This document shows, in pieces, positions 26,592-35,774 of a stretch of 64,000 nt of DNA. Below the pieces are notes generated by a model, which was not told the origin of the DNA, searched no databases, and worked only from the letters and a program-made list of their open reading frames with translations. The translations under genes were made by a program, and so were the position numbers. Position 1 is the stretch's first letter. Each line of letters opens with the position of its first letter. The stretch comes from Cyclobacteriaceae bacterium (GTDB lineage: Bacteria > Bacteroidota > Bacteroidia > Cytophagales > Cyclobacteriaceae). The DNA lies in assembly GCA_003565295.1 (NCBI GenBank), contig PXCO01000040.1, forward strand, positions 1-64,000, in the 5' to 3' direction.

Positions 26592-26777
26592 ATGGAATTA
26601 ATACAAGCGTTTACCTGCCCCTATTGTATGGCAGAAATATCCATGATGCTGGACCCAAGTGTGCCACATCAGGAATATATTGAAGATTGCGAGGTTTGTT
26701 GTAATCCCATAGAAGTAGCTTATACCCTGGAAAATGGAGAAATTATCTCCTTTTCTGCTTCTTCCATTGAACAGTGA
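26592..26777 (+). CDS. CPXCG-motif small cysteine-rich protein
   Basis: This is a 61-residue protein with FTCPYCMAEI near the N terminus and DCEVCCNPIEV in the middle, giving a zinc-ribbon-like pair of CxxC motifs. It matches the CPXCG-motif family of small proteins found in many Proteobacteria and Bacteroidota, whose function is not known. It diverges from the HYC_CC_PP gene. Confidence 0.85.
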   Translation: MELIQAFTCPYCMAEISMMLDPSVPHQEYIEDCEVCCNPIEVAYTLENGEIISFSASSIEQ

Positions 26778-26848
26778 AATTAAGGCTTTAATCATTCATG
26801 ATTTTTTTGAGGAATGGCTTATTTTAGGCCAGCTTAAACTGATTATTT

Positions 26849-27379
26849 ATGATAAGAATTTTTACAATAGGATGGATTGTCCACTTGTTTTTCGGAGGGT
26901 TGGCCCAAGCACAGGTGGAAGAGGAGATCAAGGTTGCTGCCCAAATTTATGCTTATGCCTTAAAGCATAACGACCAGGATGTGATGTTGGACTTCACTTA
27001 CCCGGCATTGGTGGAAAAGGCAGGTGGAAGGCCAGCTATGAAGAAAATGCTTCACAATATCCAACAGGCTCAATTGGATAGGGGCCGTGTATTTCAACAA
27101 ATGGAGGTCAAACAGCCCATCACTCATGTGAAAGTAGCTGAAGAGATCCATGCTTTGGTGCCCGTGGTGATCATGAGTAAGGTACCAGGGGGCACTCTGA
27201 TTTCAGAAACCACGCTCATTGCAGTGGCTACGGAGCAAAGGAGTAATTGGTATTTCATAGAAACGACCTCACTGGATGAAAGGAATGTAAAAAAGGTAGT
27301 GCCCACATGGGACAATACCCTTATGTTGCCTCCTAAAAAAGCTCCGGTTTTTAAAGAAGATAAATTTGATGTGCGGTAA
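26849..27379 (+). CDS. Exported hypothetical protein
   Basis: This is a 176-residue protein with a signal peptide (TIGWIVHLFFGGLAQAQ). The mature part (VEEEIKVAAQIYAYALKHND onward) has an alpha+beta layout reminiscent of NTF2-like or DUF4878-type domains, with ALVPVVIMSKVPGGTLISET in the sheet region. I cannot name the family. There are no catalytic motifs. It stands alone, 71 bases after the CPXCG gene. Confidence 0.75.
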   Translation: MIRIFTIGWIVHLFFGGLAQAQVEEEIKVAAQIYAYALKHNDQDVMLDFTYPALVEKAGGRPAMKKMLHNIQQAQLDRGRVFQQMEVKQPITHVKVAEEIHALVPVVIMSKVPGGTLISETTLIAVATEQRSNWYFIETTSLDERNVKKVVPTWDNTLMLPPKKAPVFKEDKFDVR

Positions 27380-27542
27380 TGCAAAGTTTATAGTATATGG
27401 CTAAGAAATCGGCTGCATCTTTTCAGCTTTGATTTTTTCTTTTAACTTTGAAAAACAAATCAAAGATAAAGCCACTTGAGCACCTTTCCTGCCAGAAATT
27501 TTTATTGGATTAGGTATCTCGGTAAGAATTGAATTTAAAGAT

Positions 27543-27550
27543 TACCTTTG
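27543..27550 (+). promoter_or_regulatory. Candidate -7 box TACCTTTG upstream of the desaturase
   Basis: TACCTTTG fits TAnnTTTG; the expected transcript would have a leader of about 95 bases before the desaturase ATG. No correctly spaced -33 TTG is seen. Confidence 0.4.
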
Positions 27551-27579
27551 ATGTTATACCCTTATACCAACACCAAACA

Positions 27580-27660
27580 ATGGACGCAGATACCGCGTCA
27601 AATTTCCCAGGGAAGTCTCTTGGGTTATTGGCAATTACAATGATTATCGTCTATGAATAA
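27580..27660 (+). CDS. Possible 26-residue leader ORF overlapping the desaturase start
   Basis: An ATG at 27580 opens a 26-codon frame that begins MDADTASN and ends in a hydrophobic stretch (LGLLAITMIIVYE). Its TAA at 27658-27660 overlaps the first codons of the desaturase (ATG at 27653). This is the arrangement expected for translational coupling or a leader peptide. It may equally be chance; there is no other evidence that it is translated. Confidence 0.3.
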   Translation: MDADTASNFPGKSLGLLAITMIIVYE

Positions 27661-28654
27661 TTCAGAAAATATCAATTACGAATTGGAAAAAAATTCAGAA
27701 GTCATTTCGCAACTCAACGACTTTGTCAGCGAGACTGTGGATACAGTTCTTTTAGATCCGGATGATTGTTGGCAACCCACCGACTTTTTACCGGATTTGA
27801 CCCAAGCTGATGCCTTGGACCAGGTTAAGCTCTTAAGAGAAAGGGCAGAAGGCATACCTGACACCGTCATCACTTCGCTTATCGGAAACATGATCACAGA
27901 GGAGGCCTTGCCGAGTTATCAGACTTACTTCAATATGCTGGAAGGGGTGAACGAAGAGAAAAACCTGACCAGTGAAAAGGGATGGGTAAGGTGGACCAGG
28001 GCCTGGACGGCAGAGGAAAACCGACATGGGGATTTACTGAACAAATACCTTTATTTATCAGGTCGTGCAGATATGCGCCAGGTGGAGCAGACCATTCATA
28101 GGTTAATTTACAATGGTTTTGATCCAAGGTCTGAGAGTGACCCCTATCAGGCCATCATTTATACCTCCTTTCAGGAAAGGGCTACCAAAATCTCCCATGT
28201 AAACACGGGGAAGTTGGCCGATAAAGCGGGTGATACGGTACTCGGAAAGATTTGTAAGCAAATAGCTGGGGATGAAGCCAGGCATGAAAAGGCCTACAAA
28301 TCCTTTATGCAACAGATTTTCGAGATTGACCCCAGTGGGGCCATGTTGGCGTTTGAGAAGATGATGCGTAAGCAAATCGTGATGCCGGCCGTTTTAATGG
28401 GCAATGGAGGCCCAAACCCCACTATTTTTGATCAATTTTCTGCTATCACACAAAAAGTAGGCATTTATACCGGCTGGGATTACGCCAGGATTATTGATCA
28501 TTTGGTGAAACTATGGAAAGTGGAAACCGCCACAGGCTTAAACGATATGGCTTCCAAGGCTCAGGAGTATCTTTCAGGCCTATCAGCACGATACATGAGG
28601 TTGGCTGACAGAATGAAGACTCCTGATGAAATCAGCCTGGCCTGGATCAAGTGA
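27653..28654 (+). CDS. Acyl-ACP desaturase, ferritin-like di-iron type
   Basis: This is a 333-residue soluble desaturase related to plant stearoyl-ACP desaturases and mycobacterial DesA, which puts a double bond into ACP-bound fatty acids. The two di-iron motifs are WTAEENRHGDLLNKYLYL (ExxH) and CKQIAGDEARHEKAYK (ExxH), with a further ligand Glu in LIGNMITEEALPSY. The protein has no membrane helix, as expected for this soluble class. It is flanked by its own promoter box and a bidirectional terminator, so it is probably monocistronic. Confidence 0.93.
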   Translation: MNNSENINYELEKNSEVISQLNDFVSETVDTVLLDPDDCWQPTDFLPDLTQADALDQVKLLRERAEGIPDTVITSLIGNMITEEALPSYQTYFNMLEGVNEEKNLTSEKGWVRWTRAWTAEENRHGDLLNKYLYLSGRADMRQVEQTIHRLIYNGFDPRSESDPYQAIIYTSFQERATKISHVNTGKLADKAGDTVLGKICKQIAGDEARHEKAYKSFMQQIFEIDPSGAMLAFEKMMRKQIVMPAVLMGNGGPNPTIFDQFSAITQKVGIYTGWDYARIIDHLVKLWKVETATGLNDMASKAQEYLSGLSARYMRLADRMKTPDEISLAWIK

Positions 28655-28776
28655 TTAATGCATAAAATAAAAATAAGGCCAAAAAATCAGCATTCTTGGC
28701 CTTATAGCTTTCGCTGTAAAAGAAAGTTGAAAAAGTTGCTTAATCACCCATAACAAAGTTATCCAATGTGACATTG

Positions 28777-28807
28777 AAAAAAAATACCCCGATCGGGGTA
28801 TTTTTTT
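28777..28807. terminator. Bidirectional terminator between desaturase and recQ
   Basis: A-run, TACCCC, GATC, GGGGTA, T-run forms a perfect hairpin with A and T tracts on its two sides. It serves convergent genes from both directions. A second inverted repeat, ATAAGGCCAA at 28673-28682 with TTGGCCTTAT at 28696-28705, lies just after the desaturase stop but lacks a T tract. Confidence 0.88.
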
Positions 28808-28850
28808 GTCTTCTTGTTTAATTTTTTGCTAATAACATTAAACACCAAGA

Positions 28851-31010
28851 TCATTCAACTTGTACATTGCTCACGATAGTCGCAATTCTTAATTGAAAAT
28901 AGCTGTATTTTTCACCGAAGTGTTCTTTTAGTGGTTTGAGTAAATTTGTCGCTAGCTGCTCCTGAATTTCTTTTATCTCATCTATTTCTGATTGGTTTAA
29001 AAAGGAGGTGTTGGCAACTAAATTGGCTTCCACTAATCTTGCAAGGTGGGATTCCACCGTTGAACGTGCGAGGTTTCTTTTTTCGGTTATTTGTTCCACA
29101 TTTAAACCCTGTTTGAGCAAACGTAATGTCTCGGTAGCTGTACCCAGCGAGCGGGACTTGGGTCGGGTATTAAAAGAACCGGGTTTTTGGTCATATGGAT
29201 ACTTTCCCGATCCATTGGTCTTTTCTATAGGGATTTCATTTTCCTCCACATGCTGCTGTATCACTTTCAAGAAGTCATTGCCATAGCTATCAGCCTTCGC
29301 TTGACCTACACCATGAATGTCCAAAAGGTTAGGGGCATTAATCGGGTATTTATTGGCCATATCCGCCAAAGTGGCATCTGAAAATATTAAATAGGGTGGG
29401 AGATTTAATTTACGGGATAGACTAAACCTCAAGTTTTTGAGTTTGTTAAACAACTCACTGTCATATTCCCCGGTTTCTTTCGCTCTCAAATCAGGTTTAT
29501 CCAATGAAAGGAGTATCTTTTCTTTTTGCTTTAGCTTTTTCCAGGCCAAATTTGTAAGAGCATAGGTAGGATAATCCTGACCCTGGGCTTCTATATAGCC
29601 CTCCACCAATAACTGATTTCCCAACTTTTTCCAAAATGATTCTGGCTGCTCTTTCCCTATGCCATACACCGATAGAGTTTTATGGTGTTCGCTCACTTTT
29701 GCAGCATTTGAACCCCTAAGGATTAAAATCACGTAACCCAGTCCGTATCTTTCCTGCAACCTTGCTATTGCAGAAAGCATCATCTGTGCATAAATGGTCA
29801 TATCGACTTTTTCACCTTTATCCAGACAGGTATCGCAATTTCCACAATCCCCGGGAATTTTTTCGTCAAAATAGCCCAACAAAAACCTTCTTCTACATTG
29901 TTGGATTTGGCAGAACTGTACCATTTTGGCAAGTTTCTGCTTCATGTTCTCGACATAATCGGGATTTTCCGCTTTCTCGATCATTCTGGAAAGAGTCATC
30001 TTATCCCCATAACTAAAAAGCAACAGCGCTTCACTGGGCAGTCCATCACGGCCTGCCCTTCCGGTTTCTTGATAGTAGGATTCTACGTTTTGAGGCATGT
30101 TCATATGTACCACGTATCGCACATTGGATTTGTCTATGCCCATGCCAAAGGCAATGGTGGCCACCATTATGTTGGCCTCATCCTTTATGAAAGCCTCCTG
30201 ATGACGCTGCCTAGTAGATCTTTCCAATCCGGCATGGTAGGGAAGGGCTTTGAACCCTTTTCTTTGAAGTGCGGCTGCCGTTTCTTCCACGTTCATTCTG
30301 GAAAGACAATATACTATGCCTGTTTGGTCTACTCTATGACCAAGAAATTCGAGAAGTTGCTGTGGTCCATCACTTCTCTGTACCACTTTGTAGGTGATGT
30401 TGGGTCTGTCAAAGGAGGATATGAACCACTGCGGTTGGTTAAGCCTTAATTTGGTAGCGATATCCTGGCGAGTTTGAAGATCGGCGGTAGCAGTCAGAGC
30501 CAAAAAAGTCACATTTGGTAATATGTCTCTAAGTTTACCTATGTTGAGGTATTCTGGCCTAAAGTCATGGCCCCATTGGGATACACAGTGGGCTTCGTCA
30601 ATGGCCACCAAAGAGACACGGGAATTTTTCAGTAAATCCAGCGTTTGGCCATTTTCGGAAAACAAGCGCTCAGGGGCGAGATAAAGCAGCTTGATCTCCC
30701 CTTTTAGTACACTTTCTGCGATGTCCCTTTGCTCATAATGAGATTGGGTTGAGTTGAGAAATGCAGCAGAAATACCTATTTGGTTGAGGCCATCCACTTG
30801 ATCTTTCATCAGGGCGATCAAGGGGGAGATCACCAGAGTTACCCCGGGTAGGAGCATGGCGGGAATTTGGTAGCATACCGATTTTCCCGCACCGGTGGGC
30901 ATAAGGGCGATGGTGTCCTTGCCCTGCAACACATTGTCGATAATGGAGGCCTGATGGCCTCTGAAGGAATTATATCCATAAAAATCCTTCAAAATGGTTA
31001 AGGGTTCCAT
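28851..31010 (-). CDS. recQ: ATP-dependent DNA helicase RecQ
   Basis: This is a 719-residue 3'-5' superfamily 2 helicase. Walker A is LMPTGAGKSVCYQIP, Walker B is LVAIDEAHCVSQWGHDFRPE (DEAH), and motif VI is QETGRAGRDGLPSEAL. The zinc-binding region shows CQIQQCRRR and CGNCDTCLD. RQC and HRDC domains follow (HRDC near DLRAKETGEYDSELFNKLKN). A C-terminal helix-turn-helix-like extension (LRLLKQGLNVEQITEKRNL) is common in Bacteroidota RecQ. The protein processes stalled forks and recombination intermediates. Confidence 0.97.
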   Translation of the reverse strand: MEPLTILKDFYGYNSFRGHQASIIDNVLQGKDTIALMPTGAGKSVCYQIPAMLLPGVTLVISPLIALMKDQVDGLNQIGISAAFLNSTQSHYEQRDIAESVLKGEIKLLYLAPERLFSENGQTLDLLKNSRVSLVAIDEAHCVSQWGHDFRPEYLNIGKLRDILPNVTFLALTATADLQTRQDIATKLRLNQPQWFISSFDRPNITYKVVQRSDGPQQLLEFLGHRVDQTGIVYCLSRMNVEETAAALQRKGFKALPYHAGLERSTRQRHQEAFIKDEANIMVATIAFGMGIDKSNVRYVVHMNMPQNVESYYQETGRAGRDGLPSEALLLFSYGDKMTLSRMIEKAENPDYVENMKQKLAKMVQFCQIQQCRRRFLLGYFDEKIPGDCGNCDTCLDKGEKVDMTIYAQMMLSAIARLQERYGLGYVILILRGSNAAKVSEHHKTLSVYGIGKEQPESFWKKLGNQLLVEGYIEAQGQDYPTYALTNLAWKKLKQKEKILLSLDKPDLRAKETGEYDSELFNKLKNLRFSLSRKLNLPPYLIFSDATLADMANKYPINAPNLLDIHGVGQAKADSYGNDFLKVIQQHVEENEIPIEKTNGSGKYPYDQKPGSFNTRPKSRSLGTATETLRLLKQGLNVEQITEKRNLARSTVESHLARLVEANLVANTSFLNQSEIDEIKEIQEQLATNLLKPLKEHFGEKYSYFQLRIATIVSNVQVE

Positions 31011-31051
31011 AAAAATTTGAGTTGGGTTAAACAGAGGTCAATTTAATAAAA

Positions 31052-31285
31052 TTAAGTGGGATTTTTGTCATGCAGTTGGGGCAGGTGTCCTGCCATAGGG
31101 AACAACCCTGGTGAAGTGTTTAGGTTTGCCCAGGTTTGGTTACCTTGCCGTTCCCCATTTTGTTCGCTGGTAAATGTTTGGGAAATACCATTCTGACATA
31201 AACCCGTCACCAAGAGCAAAAAAATGCTAATTGATAAAAATCCATTAGTCAAGGCTAAAAACCGAAGCTGTATTTGGTGTGTCAT
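31052..31285 (-). CDS. Possible small exported ORF upstream of recQ
   Basis: This 77-codon frame has a hydrophobic N-terminal helix (GFLSISIFLLLVTGLCQ) followed by a polar tail. It is 41 bases upstream of recQ in the same direction. I recognise no family, and the composition gives only weak support for coding. The rest of the 31286-31432 gap is AT-rich with no clear feature. Confidence 0.25.
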   Translation of the reverse strand: MTHQIQLRFLALTNGFLSISIFLLLVTGLCQNGISQTFTSEQNGERQGNQTWANLNTSPGLFPMAGHLPQLHDKNPT

Positions 31286-31432
31286 AGCAGAAAATCATAT
31301 TAGATAACTGCTGCGAAACTACAGAGGAAAAGGATTTTTTCTTTATCGTTTAAAAATCAAAAAAAACATGTTGAGACACATTTTTTTAGTGATTAAATTC
31401 TTCATGAGGTTGAGAAAAGGCTTTATCGCCAT

Positions 31433-31462
31433 AAAAAAACCCAAGCAAACTGCCTGGGTTTT
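31433..31462 (-). terminator. Intrinsic terminator of rho
   Basis: On the minus strand AACCCA, a short loop and TGGGTT form a hairpin followed by TTTTTTT (plus-strand A run at 31433-31439). It starts about 20 bases after the rho stop codon. Confidence 0.75.
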
Positions 31463-31481
31463 AAATTGGTTCGCAAATTTT

Positions 31482-33338
31482 TTATCCATTCATACTGATC
31501 AGGAACTCTGCATTGTCTCTGGTTCCCCGCATCCTTTGCAGTAGAAATTCCATGGCTTCCTGGGAAGTCATATCTGACATGAGTTTTCGGAGAATCCATA
31601 CCCTTTGCATTTCCTCCTTGTCCATCAGCAGATCTTCCCTTCTTGTGCCGGAACCCGGAACATCTATGGATGGGTAGATTCGGCGGTTGGAAAGTTTCCT
31701 GTCCAAGGAAAGCTCCATATTTCCTGTACCCTTGAATTCCTCGAAGATCACTTCGTCCATTTTAGAACCGGTTTCCACTAGGGCGGTAGCAATGATGGTG
31801 AGGGATCCCCCATTTTCCACATTTCTGGCAGCACCAAAGAAGCGTTTTGGTTTGTGAAGCGCATTGGCATCCACCCCGCCGGAGAGGATCTTGCCGGAAG
31901 AAGGCACCACTGTGTTGTGAGCCCTGGCAAGTCTGGTGATGGAATCCAACAGGATCACTACGTCATGCCCACATTCCACCATTCTTTTAGCTTTTTCCAG
32001 TACAAGGGAAGCTACCTTTACATGCCTTTCTGCCTGCTCATCGAAGGTGGAAGAAATAACCTCTGCCTTTACCGATCTAGCCATATCTGTCACCTCCTCT
32101 GGTCGCTCATCGATAAGTAAAATCATAAGGTGTACCTCAGGATGGTTTTCCGCAATAGCATTGGCGATTTTTTGAAGAAGGACCGTCTTACCAGTTTTTG
32201 GCTGGGCAACGATCATTCCCCTTTGGCCTTTTCCTATTGGTGCAAACAAGTCGACAATACGGGTGGAATAATTATCCGGCTTGGTAGTTAGTTTCAACCT
32301 CTCTTCGGGAAATAAGGGAGTGAGGTATTCAAAGGGGATTCTGTCCCTAATTTCGTCGGTGGTTTTACCGTTTACGGAAATAACCTTTAATAACGCAAAA
32401 TATTTTTCACCTTCTTTAGGGGGTCTGATTTGCCCCTTAATATTGTCTCCTGTTTTTAACCCGAAAAGTTTTATTTGGGAGGGGGAGACGTAGATATCAT
32501 CGGGAGAGGCAAGATAATTGTAATCCAAAGACCTTAAAAAACCGTAACCGTCTGACATGATTTCCAGCACCCCCACATTTTCAATGATGCCATCAAAGTC
32601 CTTAATCGTTACAGCGATTTTCTTTTTGGACATGTACGGTTGAGCATCAGTAGAAGGGGCTGTATTTGAAGGGGTTGGGATATTTTCCTCAGCGTCCCTG
32701 GGGCTTTTTCTCTTTGGCAAATCGGCCTCCTGATCCTTTGGAGGTGTGGGCTTGGTTTCTTCTATATCCACCACAGCTCTCCTTCTGGGTCTAAAACTCC
32801 TGGTGCGGTTCTCCTCCTCTTGCTTTTCCTTTTTTGATTCTGCCCTATTGGGTTCAGGGCGGTTTGGTTTGGCTTTTGGTTCCTTTTCCTCTGATGAAGG
32901 TTTTTCGGATGCACTTGCTTTTACCTCAGCATGCTTTTCTCGGATAGGCTTGGATGCCTTTTCCTTGACTTCTGGTTTTTTTTCCTCGGCACTTTTTGGC
33001 GGCTCACTTTGCCCCTTGTCTTTTGGTTCTTTAGGGAGTTCAGTTACATTTTGGCGTCTGAACTTAAGTTTGTCTGCTTCAACGGATTCCTGAGATTTAT
33101 CTGACTTGTCCAGGTCGGAAGATTTTTCAGCCACTGGTGCTGACTCCTTTTCTTGGTTCTCGGACTTGGTGGGCTTTTTCTTAGGGAGGGATTGCTCTGG
33201 CGTGATTGCCTGTTGATCCAGGATGGCATAGACAAGTTCTTCCTTTTTTAAAGACTTGTAGTTCTTTACACCCAACTCCTCGGCTATTTCTTTAAGTTCA
33301 GACAATAGCCTAACTCTTAATTCTTCTATGTTATACAT
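31482..33338 (-). CDS. rho: Transcription termination factor Rho with a long charged N-terminal extension
   Basis: This is a 618-residue hexameric RNA-dependent ATPase. The N terminus has a Rho_N-type segment ([20 protein letters not shown]). About 190 residues of low-complexity Lys/Glu/Ser/Pro sequence follow (about residues 50-240). The RNA-binding fold comes next ([30 protein letters not shown]), and then the ATPase with Walker [15 protein letters not shown] near residue 380 and Walker [15 protein letters not shown]. The extension makes it about 200 residues longer than E. coli Rho; similar extensions are known in Bacteroidota. It is transcribed divergently from serS. Confidence 0.97.
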   Translation of the reverse strand: MYNIEELRVRLLSELKEIAEELGVKNYKSLKKEELVYAILDQQAITPEQSLPKKKPTKSENQEKESAPVAEKSSDLDKSDKSQESVEADKLKFRRQNVTELPKEPKDKGQSEPPKSAEEKKPEVKEKASKPIREKHAEVKASASEKPSSEEKEPKAKPNRPEPNRAESKKEKQEEENRTRSFRPRRRAVVDIEETKPTPPKDQEADLPKRKSPRDAEENIPTPSNTAPSTDAQPYMSKKKIAVTIKDFDGIIENVGVLEIMSDGYGFLRSLDYNYLASPDDIYVSPSQIKLFGLKTGDNIKGQIRPPKEGEKYFALLKVISVNGKTTDEIRDRIPFEYLTPLFPEERLKLTTKPDNYSTRIVDLFAPIGKGQRGMIVAQPKTGKTVLLQKIANAIAENHPEVHLMILLIDERPEEVTDMARSVKAEVISSTFDEQAERHVKVASLVLEKAKRMVECGHDVVILLDSITRLARAHNTVVPSSGKILSGGVDANALHKPKRFFGAARNVENGGSLTIIATALVETGSKMDEVIFEEFKGTGNMELSLDRKLSNRRIYPSIDVPGSGTRREDLLMDKEEMQRVWILRKLMSDMTSQEAMEFLLQRMRGTRDNAEFLISMNG

Positions 33339-33685
33339 AAAAAGCTAAATGAAGGTAATTTCGAATGATTATTTGATGAAATCAGTAGTGTGACTCTTGA
33401 TTGGATAAAAAGGTATTTGCTGAAACTAATATCTCCAGGAATGGGATTTAGATAGCTAAGACGTTACAATATTACAGTAACATTCTCATAAACGCAAATT
33501 TTTGCAGAATTGTTATGGTCATACCCCATTTTTAACATAGTGCCATCCACCCAATTATCTCCATGGGAAGTTGCTGGTATCACTTTTTTCTTTAGAACAA
33601 GCGGGACAAAATAAACCGTGGAAGTTAAGGCCTCACAAACTATTGCTTATCTTTGCACACCATTTCAAAAAACCAAACCGATCAA
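33339..33685. other. Divergent intergenic region between rho and serS
   Basis: These 347 bases hold no supportable ORF. The serS-proximal side carries a TAnnTTTG box at 33648. On the rho side I see no box that matches well; the long rho leader could carry attenuation control, but no structure is obvious. Confidence 0.5.
33648..33655 (+). promoter_or_regulatory. -7 box TATCTTTG before serS
   Basis: TATCTTTG fits TAnnTTTG and lies 30 bases before the serS ATG at 33686. No clear -33 TTG is visible. Confidence 0.5.
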
Positions 33686-34963
33686 ATGCTTCAAGTAAAC
33701 TTTATCAGGGATAATTTTAATTTAGCCTTGGAAGGCCTAAGAAAAAGGAATGTTGAACATCCAGAGGAGGTGCTTCATGAAGTGCTACAAATGGATGAGG
33801 AAAGAAAAAACATCCAATTAGAAAGGGATGGGCTTCAAGCAGAGTCGAACAGTATATCCAAAAAGATCGGTGCATTGATGAAATCCGGGCAAAAGGATGA
33901 GGCAGAGGCCATCAAACAAAGAACCGGCGCCATCAAATCGCAGGTAAAAGAACTTGAGGAAAAATACGACACCACTGAGGAATCTTTGATCAGATTATTA
34001 TATACTATTCCAAACATTCCACACCAAAGTGTGCCTTTTGGCAAGTCAGCCGAAGACAACGAGGTGGTGGAGAAAATTGGTGAAATACCCCAATTGGCCC
34101 AAGGGCAGGATCATCCCCACTGGGAGCTGATTAAGAAATATGACATTATAGATTTTGAACTGGGGGCCAAAATTACAGGGGCAGGATTTCCAGTATATAA
34201 AGGTAAAGGGGCAAGGCTCCAACGGGCCTTGGTCAATTTTTTTCTAGACCAAGCAGCAGAGACTGGATACCGGGAAGTGCAACCTCCGATATTGGTGAAT
34301 GAGGCCAGCGGATACGGGACGGGTCAATTGCCGGATAAGGAAGGGCAGATGTATGAATGTGCCGGGGAAAACTTGTTTTTGATCCCCACTGCTGAAGTGC
34401 CCATTACCAATATGTACCGTGATGAAATCCTACGTTTAGAAGAGCTTCCCATAAAAAACGTGGGCTTTACTCCCTGCTTTAGGAGGGAAGCAGGAAACTG
34501 GGGTGCCCATGTGAGAGGATTAAACCGACTTCATCAATTCGACAAGGTAGAAATCGTTCAGGTGACTCACCCGGACCACTCCTACCAAGCTCTTGAGGAA
34601 ATGAAGGCCTATGTGAAGCAATTGCTGGACAAGCTGGAATTGCCCTACCGGGTGCTCAAGTTATGTGGAGGGGATATGGGTTTCACCTCAGCGCTCACCT
34701 ATGACCTGGAGGTATTCGCTGCTGGTCAAGGCCGCTGGTTGGAGGTGAGTTCAGTAAGCAATTTTGAGACCTATCAGTCCAACCGACTCAAACTAAGGTT
34801 TAAGGGTGAAGACAAAAAAACGGTGTTGGCGCATACCTTGAACGGAAGCGCATTGGCCTTGCCCCGTATTGTGGCGGCGATTTTAGAAAACAACCAGGAA
34901 GACAGGGGGGTCAAAATGCCTAAAGTACTGGTGCCCTACCTGGGTTATGAGTGGATCGATTAA
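33686..34963 (+). CDS. serS: Serine-tRNA ligase
   Basis: This is a 425-residue class II synthetase. The N-terminal part is the long antiparallel coiled coil that clamps tRNA-Ser (LQVNFIRDNFNLALEGLRKR to about residue 110). The catalytic motifs follow: motif 2 as CFRREAGNWGAHVRGLNRL and motif 3 as LNGSALALPRIVAAILEN. The length is typical. The ATG at 33686 gives the usual MLQVNFIR start and is preferred to an in-frame ATG at 33653 that lies on the promoter box. The cytochrome c maturation genes follow 12 bases after its stop. Confidence 0.98.
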   Translation: MLQVNFIRDNFNLALEGLRKRNVEHPEEVLHEVLQMDEERKNIQLERDGLQAESNSISKKIGALMKSGQKDEAEAIKQRTGAIKSQVKELEEKYDTTEESLIRLLYTIPNIPHQSVPFGKSAEDNEVVEKIGEIPQLAQGQDHPHWELIKKYDIIDFELGAKITGAGFPVYKGKGARLQRALVNFFLDQAAETGYREVQPPILVNEASGYGTGQLPDKEGQMYECAGENLFLIPTAEVPITNMYRDEILRLEELPIKNVGFTPCFRREAGNWGAHVRGLNRLHQFDKVEIVQVTHPDHSYQALEEMKAYVKQLLDKLELPYRVLKLCGGDMGFTSALTYDLEVFAAGQGRWLEVSSVSNFETYQSNRLKLRFKGEDKKTVLAHTLNGSALALPRIVAAILENNQEDRGVKMPKVLVPYLGYEWID

Positions 34964-34975
34964 GTTCTTTGTTTC

Positions 34976-35641
34976 ATGTGGAAGGAAGTTGCCATCTTGA
35001 TCAGAAAGGAAATCACTCTGGAGTGGAGGCAGAAGTATGCTCTTAATGGTATCCTACTATACATCGTCAGTGCAGTTTTCATCACCTACCTCAGCTTCGG
35101 CATGGGGCAGGGGAACTTAGCGGTTACCACTTGGAATGCCCTTTATTGGATCATTTTACTTTTTTCAGCTATCAATGCCGTTGCCAAAAGCTTCATTCAA
35201 GAGCATCAAGGGAGGCTATTGTATTATTACATGATAGCCTCCCCTGAAGCCATACTTTTGGCCAAAGTGGCATATAACGCAATGCTCACACTTTTTCTTT
35301 CCTTGCTGGGCTTTTTGGTATTCGGAATTGTCATGGGTAATCCTGTACAAGATACCCTCCTTTTTTTGGTCAACCTCATACTTGGGGCCATTGGTTTTTC
35401 CGCTTCCCTTACCTTGGTTTCTTCCATTGCGAGCAAGGCAGGTAATAATGGCACTCTGATGGCCATCCTCAGTTTCCCGGTGCTAATCCCTATATTGCTA
35501 ATGGCCATTCGTGTGTCTAAAAACAGTATTGATGGACTCGACTACAGTGTGAGCCTGGACAAACTTCTCACGCTTTTGGCGATAGATGCCATAGTGTTGG
35601 CCGTGGGATACATACTTTTCCCATATCTCTGGAAAAGTTGA
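34976..35641 (+). CDS. ccmB: Heme exporter protein CcmB
   Basis: This is a 221-residue membrane protein with six predicted helices and the CcmB lead KEVAILIRKEITLEWRQKYA. CcmB is the membrane subunit of the CcmAB ABC transporter that drives release of heme-loaded CcmE during cytochrome c maturation. The ATPase ccmA is not found in this window. It follows serS by 12 bases. Confidence 0.92.
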   Translation: MWKEVAILIRKEITLEWRQKYALNGILLYIVSAVFITYLSFGMGQGNLAVTTWNALYWIILLFSAINAVAKSFIQEHQGRLLYYYMIASPEAILLAKVAYNAMLTLFLSLLGFLVFGIVMGNPVQDTLLFLVNLILGAIGFSASLTLVSSIASKAGNNGTLMAILSFPVLIPILLMAIRVSKNSIDGLDYSVSLDKLLTLLAIDAIVLAVGYILFPYLWKS

Positions 35642-35740
35642 CAGCATCTTTCCTGTACATTAATCTGCCATAGGTATACAGGTGCTTTTTCCGCCCTTCA
35701 AATATTAGGTGGAAAAGTGAAGAAATCCTGAATTATGCCT

Positions 35741-35748
35741 TACTTTTG
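35741..35748 (+). promoter_or_regulatory. Candidate -7 box TACTTTTG before ccmC
   Basis: TACTTTTG fits TAnnTTTG, 27 bases before the ccmC ATG, in the 133-base gap after ccmB. No clear -33 element is visible. It would give ccmCDEF a start of their own. Confidence 0.45.
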
Positions 35749-35774
35749 CATGCTGATTACCAATTTCTATTCCT

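Noticed and set aside
26734-26970. 78-codon frame overlapping the exported hypothetical
   Set aside because: It is out of frame with the gene at 26849, which has a clear signal peptide and longer open frame.
29898-30449. 183-codon frame on the plus strand
   Set aside because: It is the antisense shadow of the RecQ helicase core.
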